From: Diaminobutyricimonas sp. LJ205 | GTDB lineage: Bacteria; Actinomycetota; Actinomycetes; Actinomycetales; Microbacteriaceae | Direction of reading: 5' to 3' | DNA length: 64,000 nt | Assembly (NCBI RefSeq): GCF_009755725.1 | Contig: NZ_CP046619.1 | Coordinates: 2,728,001 to 2,792,000 of the forward strand | Shown here: positions 17,299 through 26,166 of the stretch, in pieces | How the letters are laid out: each line of letters opens with the position of its first letter | Numbering within the stretch: the first letter of the stretch is position 1 | Translations under genes and position numbers: made by a program | The notes under the pieces: generated by a model | The model's input: the letters and a program-made list of their open reading frames with translations, nothing else | The model's database searches: none | Told to the model about the DNA's origin: nothing

Positions 17299-18492
17299 GT
17301 GACGAATACCGTTCGCACCCAGGTCGGCATCATCGGCGCAGGTCCTGCCGGGTTGATGCTCTCGCACCTGCTGCACGGCGCGGGCATCGACTCGATCGTG
17401 ATCGAGAACCGCAGCCGTGAAGAAGTCGAGCAGACCATCCGCGCCGGCATCCTCGAGAACGGCACGGTGGAGCTCCTCACCGAGACCGGCGCCTCCGACC
17501 GGGTGCTCGCCGAGGGACACCGGCATGATGGCGTCGAGTTCCGCTTCGGCGGCGAGGGGCACCGCATCGACTTCGCCGACCTGGTCGGCCGCGCGGTCTG
17601 GCTCTACCCGCAGCACGAGGTGTTGAAGGATCTGATCGCGACCCGCCTTCGTGACGGTGGCGACATCCGGTTCGGGGTCACGGCAAGCCGGGTTGCGGAT
17701 GCCGATACCGACGCCCCGCGGATTATCGGCACCGACGCGGAAGGCGCGCCATTCGAGATCGTCGCCGACTTCGTGATCGGTGCTGACGGTTCACGCAGCG
17801 TCGCCCGTGAGGCGGTGACTGGGTCGTCGACCGGCGGTTACTTCCGCGAGTACCCGTTCGCCTGGTTCGGCATCCTCTGCGAGGCGCCGCCGAGCGCACC
17901 GGAGCTCATCTACAGCGCCTCTGAGCATGGCTTCGCGCTGATCAGTCAGCGCAGCGACACGGTGCAGCGGATGTACCTGCAATGCGACCCGGAACTCGAT
18001 CCGAACTCGATGAGCGACGCCGAAATATGGGACTCGCTGCAGCTGCGAACCGGGGGCGGTCTCATCGAGGGGCCGATCTTCCAGCGCGACGTGCTGCGGT
18101 TCCGCAGCTTCGTCGCCCACCAGCTGCGGCACGGCCGGGTGTTCCTGGTCGGTGACGCCGCTCACACGGTGCCGCCCACGGGTGCCAAGGGGCTGAATCT
18201 CGCGGTCGCCGACGTGCGGCTGCTGAACCAGGCGCTGCAGGAGTTCTATAGCGCCGGCTCCACGACCGGGCTCGACGAGTTCCCCGAGCGGGCCTTGAAG
18301 CGGATCTGGCGGGCGCAGCACTTCTCATGGTGGATGACGAGCATGCTGCACTCGGCTCCCGACGCGTCGGACTTCGACGAACGGCGCCGTCGCGGCGAGC
18401 TCGAGTCGGTAGTCTCCTCACGGGCGGGCCGACAGTACCTCGCCGAGGCGTACACCGGGTGGCCGTTCGAGGGCGGCGGTTCCGCGAGCTGA
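17299..18492 (+). CDS. pobA: 4-hydroxybenzoate 3-monooxygenase
   Basis: 397 residues from GTG 17299 with AAGGAG six bases upstream; PobA is usually about 394. It has the FAD-binding GAGPAGLMLSHLLHGAGID at the N terminus, the DG-type motif VIGADGSRSVAREA, and the PobA hallmark GDAAHTVPPTGAKGLNLA. It hydroxylates 4-hydroxybenzoate to protocatechuate with NAD(P)H and O2, in the cytosol. This is the step that consumes the end product of the cre pathway encoded downstream. An open frame extends upstream into iclR but the GTG is the start that gives the family length. Confidence 0.93.
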   Translation: MTNTVRTQVGIIGAGPAGLMLSHLLHGAGIDSIVIENRSREEVEQTIRAGILENGTVELLTETGASDRVLAEGHRHDGVEFRFGGEGHRIDFADLVGRAVWLYPQHEVLKDLIATRLRDGGDIRFGVTASRVADADTDAPRIIGTDAEGAPFEIVADFVIGADGSRSVAREAVTGSSTGGYFREYPFAWFGILCEAPPSAPELIYSASEHGFALISQRSDTVQRMYLQCDPELDPNSMSDAEIWDSLQLRTGGGLIEGPIFQRDVLRFRSFVAHQLRHGRVFLVGDAAHTVPPTGAKGLNLAVADVRLLNQALQEFYSAGSTTGLDEFPERALKRIWRAQHFSWWMTSMLHSAPDASDFDERRRRGELESVVSSRAGRQYLAEAYTGWPFEGGGSAS

Positions 18493-18524
18493 CGCCACGC
18501 TTCACGACGCAGGGAGGGACGCCG

Positions 18525-19319
18525 ATGGCAGGCCGGAACCGCGAGCCCGGACGGACCGTGACCACGAAGGTCCTCGCCATCTTTGAAGCGTTCGAAAAAT
18601 CGCGGGGTGCGCTCTCCCTCACCGAGATCGCCGAGGGTTCGAACCTGCCGTTGAGCACGGCCCATCGGCTGGTCAGCGAGTTGACCGACTGGGGTCTGCT
18701 CTACCGCGGCACGCACGGCCGCTACCAGCTCGGCATCCGCCTGTGGGAGCTCGCCCAGAATGCGTGGCGTCCGCTGCGGGAGACCGCGCGGCCATTCATC
18801 CAGGATTTGTTCTCCCTCACGGGCGAAACGGCTCACCTCGCTGTCCGCGAAGGCAACGAGGTGCTCTACATCGACCGGGTCTACGGTTCCAAGCGCGTGC
18901 CGCGCGCGTCGCGGGTCGGCGGGCGGTTGCCCATGCACGCGACCGCGGTGGGCAAGGTGATCCTCGCCTTCGAGGAGGAGTGGGTGCGCAGCGCCTACCT
19001 GGATCGCCAGTTGGAGCATCGGACCCCGCACACGCATGTCGACCCGCGTCGATTCGCCGACGAGCTCACGCAGATCAGGGAGCAGGGCTATGCGACCACC
19101 CTCGAAGAAGTCCGGCTGGGCTCCTGCTCGATTGCTGTGCCGGTGTTCCACACCGGCCGGGTCGGCGCCGGGCTTGGCCTGGTGATGCTGTCGACGCAGG
19201 CGGCGACGATGACACGGCACCTGCCGACCCTGCTCGGGGTGTCCACTCAGATCGAGGGGGCGACCGCGCATATCCCCCTCGAGGCGTTTCTCGCACGAGG
19301 GTCCGCGCTTCGCGACTAG
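18525..19319 (+). CDS. IclR-family regulator, likely of the cre operon
   Basis: 264 residues from ATG 18525, with GGGAGGG nine bases upstream. It has an IclR winged helix (TKVLAIFEAFEKSRGALSLT, SNLPLSTAHRLVSELTDWGL) and effector domain (VLYIDRVYGSK, LPMHATAVGKVILAF). Only 32 bases separate it from pobA, so they may be co-transcribed. It sits directly before the P450-led cre operon, whose upstream region holds a good IclR-type dyad, so it is the best candidate for CreR. C. glutamicum also has a regulator beside its cre genes. Confidence 0.85.
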   Translation: MAGRNREPGRTVTTKVLAIFEAFEKSRGALSLTEIAEGSNLPLSTAHRLVSELTDWGLLYRGTHGRYQLGIRLWELAQNAWRPLRETARPFIQDLFSLTGETAHLAVREGNEVLYIDRVYGSKRVPRASRVGGRLPMHATAVGKVILAFEEEWVRSAYLDRQLEHRTPHTHVDPRRFADELTQIREQGYATTLEEVRLGSCSIAVPVFHTGRVGAGLGLVMLSTQAATMTRHLPTLLGVSTQIEGATAHIPLEAFLARGSALRD

Positions 19320-19338
19320 CCTCGAAAGTCATTTCCAC

Positions 19339-19369
19339 TGGACGGAAGCTTTGGCAGATCTTCCGTTCA
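19339..19369. promoter_or_regulatory. Probable IclR operator upstream of creJ
   Basis: TGGACGGAAG (19339-19348) and CTTCCGTTCA (19360-19369) form an inverted repeat: 7 bp perfect at the core, 9 of 10 bp matching apart from one further end mismatch, with an 11-base spacer. GGAA/TTCC half-sites are typical of IclR proteins. It lies about 60 bases before the creJ start. Confidence 0.6.
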
Positions 19370-19426
19370 CCTGTGCGGTTCACTATGGGGACCGACCTCG
19401 CACGGGAAAAGAACATAGGAGTTCAG

Positions 19427-20707
19427 ATGTCGACCTCAACGGAGACGGTGGGCCGCTGCCCAGTAGCGCACGGAGCGGAAGCGCCGGCGGGGCATCACGG
19501 CTACGAACCGTTCGAAATGAAGGACCCGTTCCCCGCCTACAGCGAGCTCCGCGCCGAGCAGCCGGTCATGTTCGACGAGCGGATCGGCCTTTACGTGGTG
19601 TCTCGCTACGACGACATCAAGACGGTCTTCGAGAACTGGGAGACCTTCTCGAGCGAGAACGCCCAGGCTCCGGTGCGTGAGCGTGGCGCCGCGGCCAAGC
19701 AGATCATGGAGGACGGCGGTTTCACCGCGTACTCCGGGCTGTCCGCCCGCCGCCCACCCGAGCACACACGCATCCGCGCGGTCGTGCAGAAGGCGTTCAC
19801 GCCGCGTCGCTACAAGGCGCTGGAGCCGGCGATCCGGCAGAACGTGATCGAGCTCATCGAGAAGATGCTCGCCCGGCCCGACAACCAGGGTGATGTGTTC
19901 CGCGATGTGGCGTACGACGTGCCGACGATCACGATCCTCTCCCTCATCGGCGCGGACACTTCGCAGGTCGACACCTTCAAGCGCTGGAGCGACTCCCGCG
20001 CCGCAATGACCTGGGGCGACCTGAGCGACGAGGAGCAGATCCCGCACGCGCACAACCTGGTCGAGTACTGGCAGGAGTGCCTGCGGCTGGTGCGCGTCGC
20101 ACACGAGGAGGGCGGCGACAACCTCACCGCTGACCTGGTGCGTGCTCAGGCCGAGGGCGCCGACATCTCGGACCACGAGATCGCCTCGGTGGTCTACAGC
20201 CTGCTCTTCGCCGGCCACGAGACCACCACCACGCTGATTGCCAACTCCCTGCGCGTCCTGCTCGCCCACCAGGACCAGTGGCAGCAACTGGTCGACGACC
20301 CCACGCGCATCCCCGCCGCGATCGACGAGGTGCTGCGCTACTCCGGCTCGATCGTCGGCTGGCGGCGCAAGGCACTGAAGGACGCGGAAGTCAGCGGGGT
20401 GCAGATTCCGGAAGGCGCCGGGCTGCTATTGCTGATGGGTTCCGCGAACCGCGACGCCGAGAAGTTCCACAACGGTGAGGACTTCGACATCGCCCGCCCG
20501 AACGCGCGCGAGCACCTCTCGTTCGGTTTCGGCATCCACTACTGCCTCGGCAACATGCTGGCCAAGCTGCAGGCGAAGATCGTGCTCGAGGAAGCCACCC
20601 GGCTCGCACCGCAGCTGAAGCTGCGCGCTCCCGAACAGATCAGCTTCCGCGAGAACATCTCCTTCCGGGTGCCCGAGTCGGTGCCGGTGAGCTGGGAGGC
20701 GGCGTGA
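19427..20707 (+). CDS. creJ: Cytochrome P450, alkylphenyl-phosphate hydroxylase CreJ
   Basis: 426 residues from ATG 19427, with AGGAG six bases upstream. It has the I-helix oxygen motif FAGHETTTT, the ExxR motif (EVLR) and heme-binding FGFGIHYCLG with Cys373. The order creJ-I-H-G-F-E-D-C matches the C. glutamicum 4-cresol cluster, in which CreJ oxidises the methyl group of 4-cresyl phosphate rather than free cresol. Electrons come from CreE and CreF, encoded downstream. The stop and the next start share one base (TGATG). Cytosolic; no membrane anchor seen. Assignment rests on synteny plus motifs, and is strong. Confidence 0.9.
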   Translation: MSTSTETVGRCPVAHGAEAPAGHHGYEPFEMKDPFPAYSELRAEQPVMFDERIGLYVVSRYDDIKTVFENWETFSSENAQAPVRERGAAAKQIMEDGGFTAYSGLSARRPPEHTRIRAVVQKAFTPRRYKALEPAIRQNVIELIEKMLARPDNQGDVFRDVAYDVPTITILSLIGADTSQVDTFKRWSDSRAAMTWGDLSDEEQIPHAHNLVEYWQECLRLVRVAHEEGGDNLTADLVRAQAEGADISDHEIASVVYSLLFAGHETTTTLIANSLRVLLAHQDQWQQLVDDPTRIPAAIDEVLRYSGSIVGWRRKALKDAEVSGVQIPEGAGLLLLMGSANRDAEKFHNGEDFDIARPNAREHLSFGFGIHYCLGNMLAKLQAKIVLEEATRLAPQLKLRAPEQISFRENISFRVPESVPVSWEAA

Positions 20708-21792
20708 TGCAGAGCAACCAGTACGTCCAGTTCTTCGACGGCGGGATCGAGCCCCGGCTCGACCAGCTGGGCGGCAAGGGCGCTTCCCTGGTCACCATGA
20801 CCGAGGCGGGGATGCCGGTGCCTCCCGGGTTCGTCGTGACCACTGCCCAGTTCGACGCGTTCATGCGCGCGGCCGGGATCACCGAGAAGATCCAGCAGCT
20901 GCTCGCCGACCTCGACCCGGACGACATCACCCAGGTCGACCAGGTCTCCGCGGACATCCGCGAGTCAATCTGTTCGTGCCCCGTTCCGGCCGAGTTGCGG
21001 GCCGAGACAATCGGCGCGTACGAGGCACTGCAGGCCCGCTTCGACAGCCCCGTGCCGGTCGCCGTGCGCTCCAGCGCCACCGCGGAGGACCTTCCCGACG
21101 CATCCTTCGCCGGCCAGCAGGACACCTACCTCTGGCTGACCGACATCGCCGCAGTGACCGAGCACATTCGCAAGTGCTGGGCATCGCTGTACACCTCGCG
21201 TGCCATCATCTATCGGCTGCGCAACAACATCCCCGCCGAGGGACTGTCGATGGCGGTGGTCGTGCAGAAGATGGTCAACAGCCTGGTGTCCGGCGTCGCG
21301 ATGACCCTCGACCCGACCAACGGCGACCGCTCCAAGATCACCATCGACTCCTCCTACGGCGTCGGCGAGCTGGTCGTATCGGGACTGGTCACCCCCGACA
21401 ACATCCTGCTCGACAAGGTCACCCTCGCCCTGGTCACCGAACACCTGGGCGACAAGCACATCGAGCTGATTCCGGATGCCGAGGCACACGCCCTGGTCGA
21501 ACACGAAGTCGAGCCCGCCCGACGCGCCGTCCGCAGCCTGAGCGATGAGCAGCTGCTGGCCGTGGCCCAGATGGCCAAGCGAGCCGAGAAGCACTACGGC
21601 TGCCCGCAGGACATCGAGTGGGCACTGGACGCCGACCTGTCGGACGGCGACAACCTGCTGCTGCTGCAGTCCCGGCCAGAGACGGTGCACTCGAGCAAGC
21701 CGGTCACCCAGCCAGTGCCGACCGCACAGCCCACCACCGGCGGCTTCACCTTCAGCAGCATCACCTCGGCGCTGCTGAAACCGACCACCTGA
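20707..21792 (+). CDS. creI: 4-alkylphenol kinase, ATP-binding subunit CreI
   Basis: 361 residues, a single PPDK_N ATP-grasp domain: LGGKGASLVTMTEAGMPVPP, VAVRSSATAEDLPDASFAGQ and QDIEWALD..LLQSRPETVHS. It binds ATP and charges the His of CreH, which then phosphorylates the phenol hydroxyl. It is homologous to the protein at 2001-3125 but lacks that protein's Ser/Gly-rich tail. ATG 20707 overlaps the creJ stop by one base. A 59-base gap then precedes creH. Confidence 0.9.
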   Translation: MQSNQYVQFFDGGIEPRLDQLGGKGASLVTMTEAGMPVPPGFVVTTAQFDAFMRAAGITEKIQQLLADLDPDDITQVDQVSADIRESICSCPVPAELRAETIGAYEALQARFDSPVPVAVRSSATAEDLPDASFAGQQDTYLWLTDIAAVTEHIRKCWASLYTSRAIIYRLRNNIPAEGLSMAVVVQKMVNSLVSGVAMTLDPTNGDRSKITIDSSYGVGELVVSGLVTPDNILLDKVTLALVTEHLGDKHIELIPDAEAHALVEHEVEPARRAVRSLSDEQLLAVAQMAKRAEKHYGCPQDIEWALDADLSDGDNLLLLQSRPETVHSSKPVTQPVPTAQPTTGGFTFSSITSALLKPTT

Positions 21793-21851
21793 CGTTCCAC
21801 CCTCCTGTTCCATTCACGGCTCACCGTCGAGCCACACCCGAAAGGATCGCC

Positions 21852-23723
21852 ATGCCAAAGTCCTTCCCCAAACCCTCCGACCTTCCGGTGCCCCCCGGCG
21901 CCGAAGGATGGGAGCAGCTGTACCCGTACTACCTCGTCTTCCAGGACAAGCTGAAGGAGCAGGAGGACGCGAAGTTCTGGTTCTGCGACAGCCAGCACTG
22001 GCCGACCGTGTTCAAGCCGTTCGAGACCATCGGCGGCGAGTTCGCGGTCAAGTGTCTCGGGCAGTACAACTCCCGCCACCTGATGATCCCGAACGCCAAC
22101 GGCATCGAGTTCCGTGTGCACCTCGGCTACCTCTACATGTCGCCGATCCCGGTTCCGGAGGACCAGATCGCCGCGCGCGTGCCGCTGTTCGAACAGCGCA
22201 TCGGGCACTACTTCCAGAACTGGGAGAGCTTGCTCGACCAGTGGCGCGTCAAGGTGCGCGGCACCATCGACGAGATGGAGGGCATCTCGTTCAGGAAGCT
22301 GCCCGACCTCGTGCCCATGGAGGACATCGTGTCGGGCAAGGCCAAGGACGGCTCCGAGGTTCTGCTCGACAGCTACGACAAGCTGATCCAGCTGGCGTAC
22401 CAGAACTGGCAGTACCACTTCGAGTTCCTCAACCTCGGCTACATCGCCTACCTGGACTTCTTCAACTTCTGCAAAGAGGTCTTCCCGAACATCCCGGACC
22501 AGTCGATCGCGACCATGGTGCAGGGCGTGGACATGGAGCTGTTCCGGCCGGATGACGAACTGAAGAAGCTCGCCACTCTCGCGGTAGAACTGGGACTGCA
22601 GGGTGAGTTCGGCAACACCGACGACGTCGAGGCCACCCTCGCCACCATCGCCGCCGCCCCCGGCGGCGACCGCTGGATCGCCCAGTACGACGCGGCGCAG
22701 GACCCCTGGTTCAACTTCACCGTCGGCAACGGCTTCTACGGCCACGACAAGTACTGGAACGAACACCAGGAGATCCCGCTCGGCTACATCGCCGACTACA
22801 TCCGTCGCCTCGAGGCGGGCCAGTCGATCATGCGACCGGTCGCCGAACTCATCGCCGAGCGTGACCGGATCATCCAGGAGTATCGCGAGCTGCTCGACGG
22901 CGAGGCCCAGGCCACGTTCGACGCCAAGCGCGGGCTCGCTGCCATGGCCTACCCGTACGTGGAGAATCACAACTTCTACATCGAGCACTGGACGATGGGG
23001 GTCTTCTGGCGCAAGATCCGCGAGCTGTCGCGGATGCTGCACGCCGAAGGCTTCTGGAACGAACCAGACGACCTGCTCTACCTCGGCCGCAATGAGGTGC
23101 GCGATGCGCTCTTCGACCTGGTCACCGGCTGGGGCGTCGGTGCCGAGCCGATCGGCCCGACCTACTGGCCCGACGAGATCGAGCGTCGCCGCAAGATCGT
23201 GGACGCGTTGAAGACGGCCCGACCGGCCCCCGCGCTGAACACCCCGCCGGCGTCGATCACCGAACCCTTCACCCGGATGCTCTGGGGCATCACCACCGAG
23301 CAGGTGCAGTCCTGGCTCGGCGAGGGCGAAGCGGTCGAGGGCGGCGGCCTGCGCGGCATGGCGGCATCCCCCGGTGTCGTCGAAGGCCTCGCTCGCGTCA
23401 TCCACGACGCCGACCAGCTGTCCGAGGTGCAGGAGGGCGAGATCCTCGTCGCCACCGTGACAGCTCCGTCGTGGGGTCCGATCTTCGGCAAGATCAAGGC
23501 CACCGTCACCGACATCGGCGGCATGATGAGCCACGCCGCGATCGTCTGCCGCGAGTACGGCCTGCCGGCCGTGACCGGCACCGGATCGGCATCCACCACC
23601 ATCAAGACCGGCCAGCGCCTGCGCGTGGACGGCACGAAGGGCACGGTGCAGATTCTGGACGACGCGGATGCCGGCGAACTACTCGTTTCCGGACCTGGAG
23701 CACATAGCCACAGCCATGGCTGA
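21852..23723 (+). CDS. creH: 4-alkylphenol kinase, phosphohistidine subunit CreH
   Basis: 623 residues from ATG 21852 (AAAGGA seven bases upstream). The large N-terminal helical part (FWFCDSQHW, YHFEFLNLGYIAY) is particular to this enzyme group and presumably binds the phenol. The C-terminal swivelling PEP-utilising domain has VTDIGGMMSHAAIVCREYG with phospho-carrier His561. With CreI it makes 4-cresyl phosphate. The start of creG lies inside its last eight bases. A short dyad, GGCTC..GAGCC, is in the leader at 21818-21833 and recurs before pobA. Confidence 0.9.
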   Translation: MPKSFPKPSDLPVPPGAEGWEQLYPYYLVFQDKLKEQEDAKFWFCDSQHWPTVFKPFETIGGEFAVKCLGQYNSRHLMIPNANGIEFRVHLGYLYMSPIPVPEDQIAARVPLFEQRIGHYFQNWESLLDQWRVKVRGTIDEMEGISFRKLPDLVPMEDIVSGKAKDGSEVLLDSYDKLIQLAYQNWQYHFEFLNLGYIAYLDFFNFCKEVFPNIPDQSIATMVQGVDMELFRPDDELKKLATLAVELGLQGEFGNTDDVEATLATIAAAPGGDRWIAQYDAAQDPWFNFTVGNGFYGHDKYWNEHQEIPLGYIADYIRRLEAGQSIMRPVAELIAERDRIIQEYRELLDGEAQATFDAKRGLAAMAYPYVENHNFYIEHWTMGVFWRKIRELSRMLHAEGFWNEPDDLLYLGRNEVRDALFDLVTGWGVGAEPIGPTYWPDEIERRRKIVDALKTARPAPALNTPPASITEPFTRMLWGITTEQVQSWLGEGEAVEGGGLRGMAASPGVVEGLARVIHDADQLSEVQEGEILVATVTAPSWGPIFGKIKATVTDIGGMMSHAAIVCREYGLPAVTGTGSASTTIKTGQRLRVDGTKGTVQILDDADAGELLVSGPGAHSHSHG

Positions 23724-24468
23724 TTCCGCTCCCCGCACCATCCTGATCACCGGCGCGGCCGGCGGGCTTGGTCGAGCGTTCGCGCTCGGCTTCGCCGGCC
23801 GCGGTTACCGGGTGGCGGTCGCCGACGTGAACCTCGCCGGCGCCGAAGAAACTGCTCGGCTGGTCCGCGAGACGGGCGCGGATGCCGCGGCCTTCCGCGC
23901 CGACGTCACCAGTGTCGAATCCACTGAGTCACTCGCGGCGAACGTGGCCGAGTTCGGGGGCGGTCGCATCGACGTCGTCCTCAACAACGCCGCCGTGTAC
24001 GCCACCGTCACCCGCAGCCCGTTCGAGGACATCGATCCCACCGAGTGGGATCTGGTGATGAACGTGAACCTCAAGGGGCCCTGGCTCGTCACGCGAGCGG
24101 CGAGCCCGTTCCTGCCGGAGGGCGGTCGGGTGATCAATATCTCGAGCGCCACGGTCTACAGCGGTTCGGAGCAGTGGTTGCATTACGTGGCCTCCAAGGG
24201 TGGCGTGGTCGCGCTCACCCGGGTGCTGGCCAAGGAGCTCGGCAAGCGCGGGATCACGGTCAACGCGATCGCCCCCGGGTTCACCCTCACCGAGGCCAGC
24301 TACGGACTCATCGACAACGCCGAGGAGTACGGCGTCGACCGCGGCGCGATCAAGCGGGCGAGTCAGCCCGAGGACATCGTGGGAGCCGCCGTGTTCCTCG
24401 CCGGACCGGACAGTGCGTACTTCACCGGTCAAACCATGGTCGTCGACGGCGGCCGCCAGTTCATCTAG
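23716..24468 (+). CDS. creG: SDR-family 4-hydroxybenzyl alcohol dehydrogenase CreG
   Basis: 250 residues. It has the NAD-binding TGAAGGLGRAFALGF, the NNA motif (LNNAAVY), and catalytic Ser in INISSAT with Tyr/Lys in HYVASK. It belongs to classical short-chain dehydrogenases. Position in the cre order and the C. glutamicum system indicate oxidation of 4-hydroxybenzyl alcohol to the aldehyde. The start at 23716 overlaps creH by eight bases, so it is probably translated by coupling; the nearest GGAG is 17 bases upstream. Confidence 0.85.
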   Translation: MADSAPRTILITGAAGGLGRAFALGFAGRGYRVAVADVNLAGAEETARLVRETGADAAAFRADVTSVESTESLAANVAEFGGGRIDVVLNNAAVYATVTRSPFEDIDPTEWDLVMNVNLKGPWLVTRAASPFLPEGGRVINISSATVYSGSEQWLHYVASKGGVVALTRVLAKELGKRGITVNAIAPGFTLTEASYGLIDNAEEYGVDRGAIKRASQPEDIVGAAVFLAGPDSAYFTGQTMVVDGGRQFI

Positions 24469-24502
24469 CACCACCAGCACCCGCACCACCAAAGGAGTAG
24501 TC

Positions 24503-24820
24503 ATGCCAACGGTTCACTTCACCGACGCGGACGGCACCGTACGCGAGATCGACGGCAACGTCGGCGACTCGGTCATGGAAACCGCGGTTCGCAACGGCGT
24601 TCCCGGGATCGTCGCCGAATGCGGAGGGTCACTGTCCTGCGCCACCTGCCACGTCTTCGTTCGGGAGGACTGCTTCGAGCAACTGCCCCCGATGAGCGAC
24701 ATGGAAGACGAAATGCTGTACGGCACGGCCATAGACCGGCAGGACAACTCCCGGCTGTCGTGCCAGCTGAAACTCGACGGCGACGATGTCTTCGTCACCA
24801 CCCCGAGCACGCAGGTCTGA
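24503..24820 (+). CDS. creF: 2Fe-2S ferredoxin CreF
   Basis: 105 residues, vertebrate-type/putidaredoxin-like [2Fe-2S] ferredoxin. Ligands are Cys40, Cys46, Cys49 (CGGSLSCATC) and Cys87 (RLSCQL). An acidic stretch, MSDMEDEM, at residues 64-71 fits reductase and P450 docking. It carries electrons from CreE to CreJ. AAAGGAG lies six bases before ATG 24503. creE starts two bases after its stop. Confidence 0.92.
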   Translation: MPTVHFTDADGTVREIDGNVGDSVMETAVRNGVPGIVAECGGSLSCATCHVFVREDCFEQLPPMSDMEDEMLYGTAIDRQDNSRLSCQLKLDGDDVFVTTPSTQV

Positions 24821-24822
24821 TC

Positions 24823-26166
24823 ATGAGCACCGCCGAAACCCTGCAGCCCACACCTCAGCCGATGACGGGCACCAGAGCGGCCACCCGCACCGGGCTGCTG
24901 ATCATCGGCGCCAGCCAGGCGGGCGTGCAGCTCGCCGTCTCGCTGCGCGCGCTCGGTTTCGATGAGCACATCACGCTGCTCGGCGATGAAGACCACCGCC
25001 CGTACCAGCGGCCAGCCCTGTCGAAGGAGTTCCTGCAGGGAACCATCGAAAGCGAGTCACTGATCTTCCGCTCGGCCGACTACTGGGTGGAACACAACAT
25101 CAGCGTGGTCAAGGGTGAGCGGATCGTTCGCGTCGACAAGGATGCCGACGGCTCGGGTGTCGCGCACGCGGCATCCGGGGCATCCTTCCCCTTCTCCCGC
25201 CTGGCGCTCACCGTCGGCGCCCGCGCCCGCCGCATGGAGGTGGAGGGCGCCGACCTCGACCGGGTGCTGTACCTGCGCAACGCCGATGACGCGCTGGAAC
25301 TGAAGGCGCGAATCGGCGAAGCGCAGGATGTCGTACTCATCGGCGGTGGTTTCATCGGTCTTGAAGCCGCCTCCAGCCTGCAGAAGCTGGGCAAGAACGT
25401 CACCCTGCTCGAGCTGGGCCCGCGCCTCGTCGGCCGTGCGGTCGGCGAGGAGACCGCGGAGTACTTCCTGCAGGCACACCGTGCCCGAGGACTGGACATC
25501 CGGCTGAATACCAACGTCAGTCGGTTCGCTGCGGATGACTCGGGGCGCGCAGTCGCAGGTGTCGAACTCAGCGACGGCACCGTGCTTCCCGCACAGATCG
25601 TGCTGATCGGCATCGGCGTGATCCCGAACACCGACCTCGCCGAACAACTGGGACTCGAGGTGGGCAACGGAATCGTGGTCGACCGCTACTCGATCGCGTC
25701 GGATGGCACGACCGTGGCCGTCGGCGACTGCGCGAACATGCCGAACCCGGTTCCCGGGTCCGCGCCCGGCGAACGGATCCGGCTGGAGAGCGTGAACAAC
25801 GCGGTCGAGCAGGCGAAGGTCGCCGCCTACTCCCTCACCGGTCGGCGCGAGGAGTACGCGGGGATCCCGTGGTTCTGGTCGAATCAGGCGGATCTGAAGC
25901 TGCAGATCGCCGGCCTCTGCACCGGCCACGACCAGACCGTGATCCGTCGCGACGACGAGCGCGGAAAGTTCAGCGTCCTCTACTACCGCGGCGGGCAGAT
26001 CATCGCCGCCGACTGTGTCAACGCACCCCTCGACTTCATGGCGGTCAAGAACGCGCTCGCGAGCGGGCGGAACATCCCCGCCGCCGCGGCGGCTGACCCG
26101 GCCACGGCTCTCAAGACCATCACCACCGATTCTCCGACGGCCAACCAGCCCCCAGAAGGAGCATGA
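24823..26166 (+). CDS. creE: FAD-dependent ferredoxin reductase CreE
   Basis: 447 residues from ATG 24823. It is of the putidaredoxin-reductase type: N-terminal FAD motif LLIIGASQAGVQLAVSL, NAD motif VLIGGGFIGLEAASSLQKLG, second FAD motif TVAVGDCANMPN, then a Reductase_C domain (YAGIPWFWSNQADLKLQIAG). It transfers electrons from NAD(P)H to CreF. The last 60 residues include an Ala/Thr-rich tail. Its stop overlaps the creD start. Confidence 0.92.
   Translation: MSTAETLQPTPQPMTGTRAATRTGLLIIGASQAGVQLAVSLRALGFDEHITLLGDEDHRPYQRPALSKEFLQGTIESESLIFRSADYWVEHNISVVKGERIVRVDKDADGSGVAHAASGASFPFSRLALTVGARARRMEVEGADLDRVLYLRNADDALELKARIGEAQDVVLIGGGFIGLEAASSLQKLGKNVTLLELGPRLVGRAVGEETAEYFLQAHRARGLDIRLNTNVSRFAADDSGRAVAGVELSDGTVLPAQIVLIGIGVIPNTDLAEQLGLEVGNGIVVDRYSIASDGTTVAVGDCANMPNPVPGSAPGERIRLESVNNAVEQAKVAAYSLTGRREEYAGIPWFWSNQADLKLQIAGLCTGHDQTVIRRDDERGKFSVLYYRGGQIIAADCVNAPLDFMAVKNALASGRNIPAAAAADPATALKTITTDSPTANQPPEGA

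Noticed and set aside
21594-23534. Very long open frame on the minus strand opposite creH (about 646 codons)
   Set aside because: It mirrors the third-position GC bias of creH, has no family features and no ribosome-binding site; creH is clearly the real gene.
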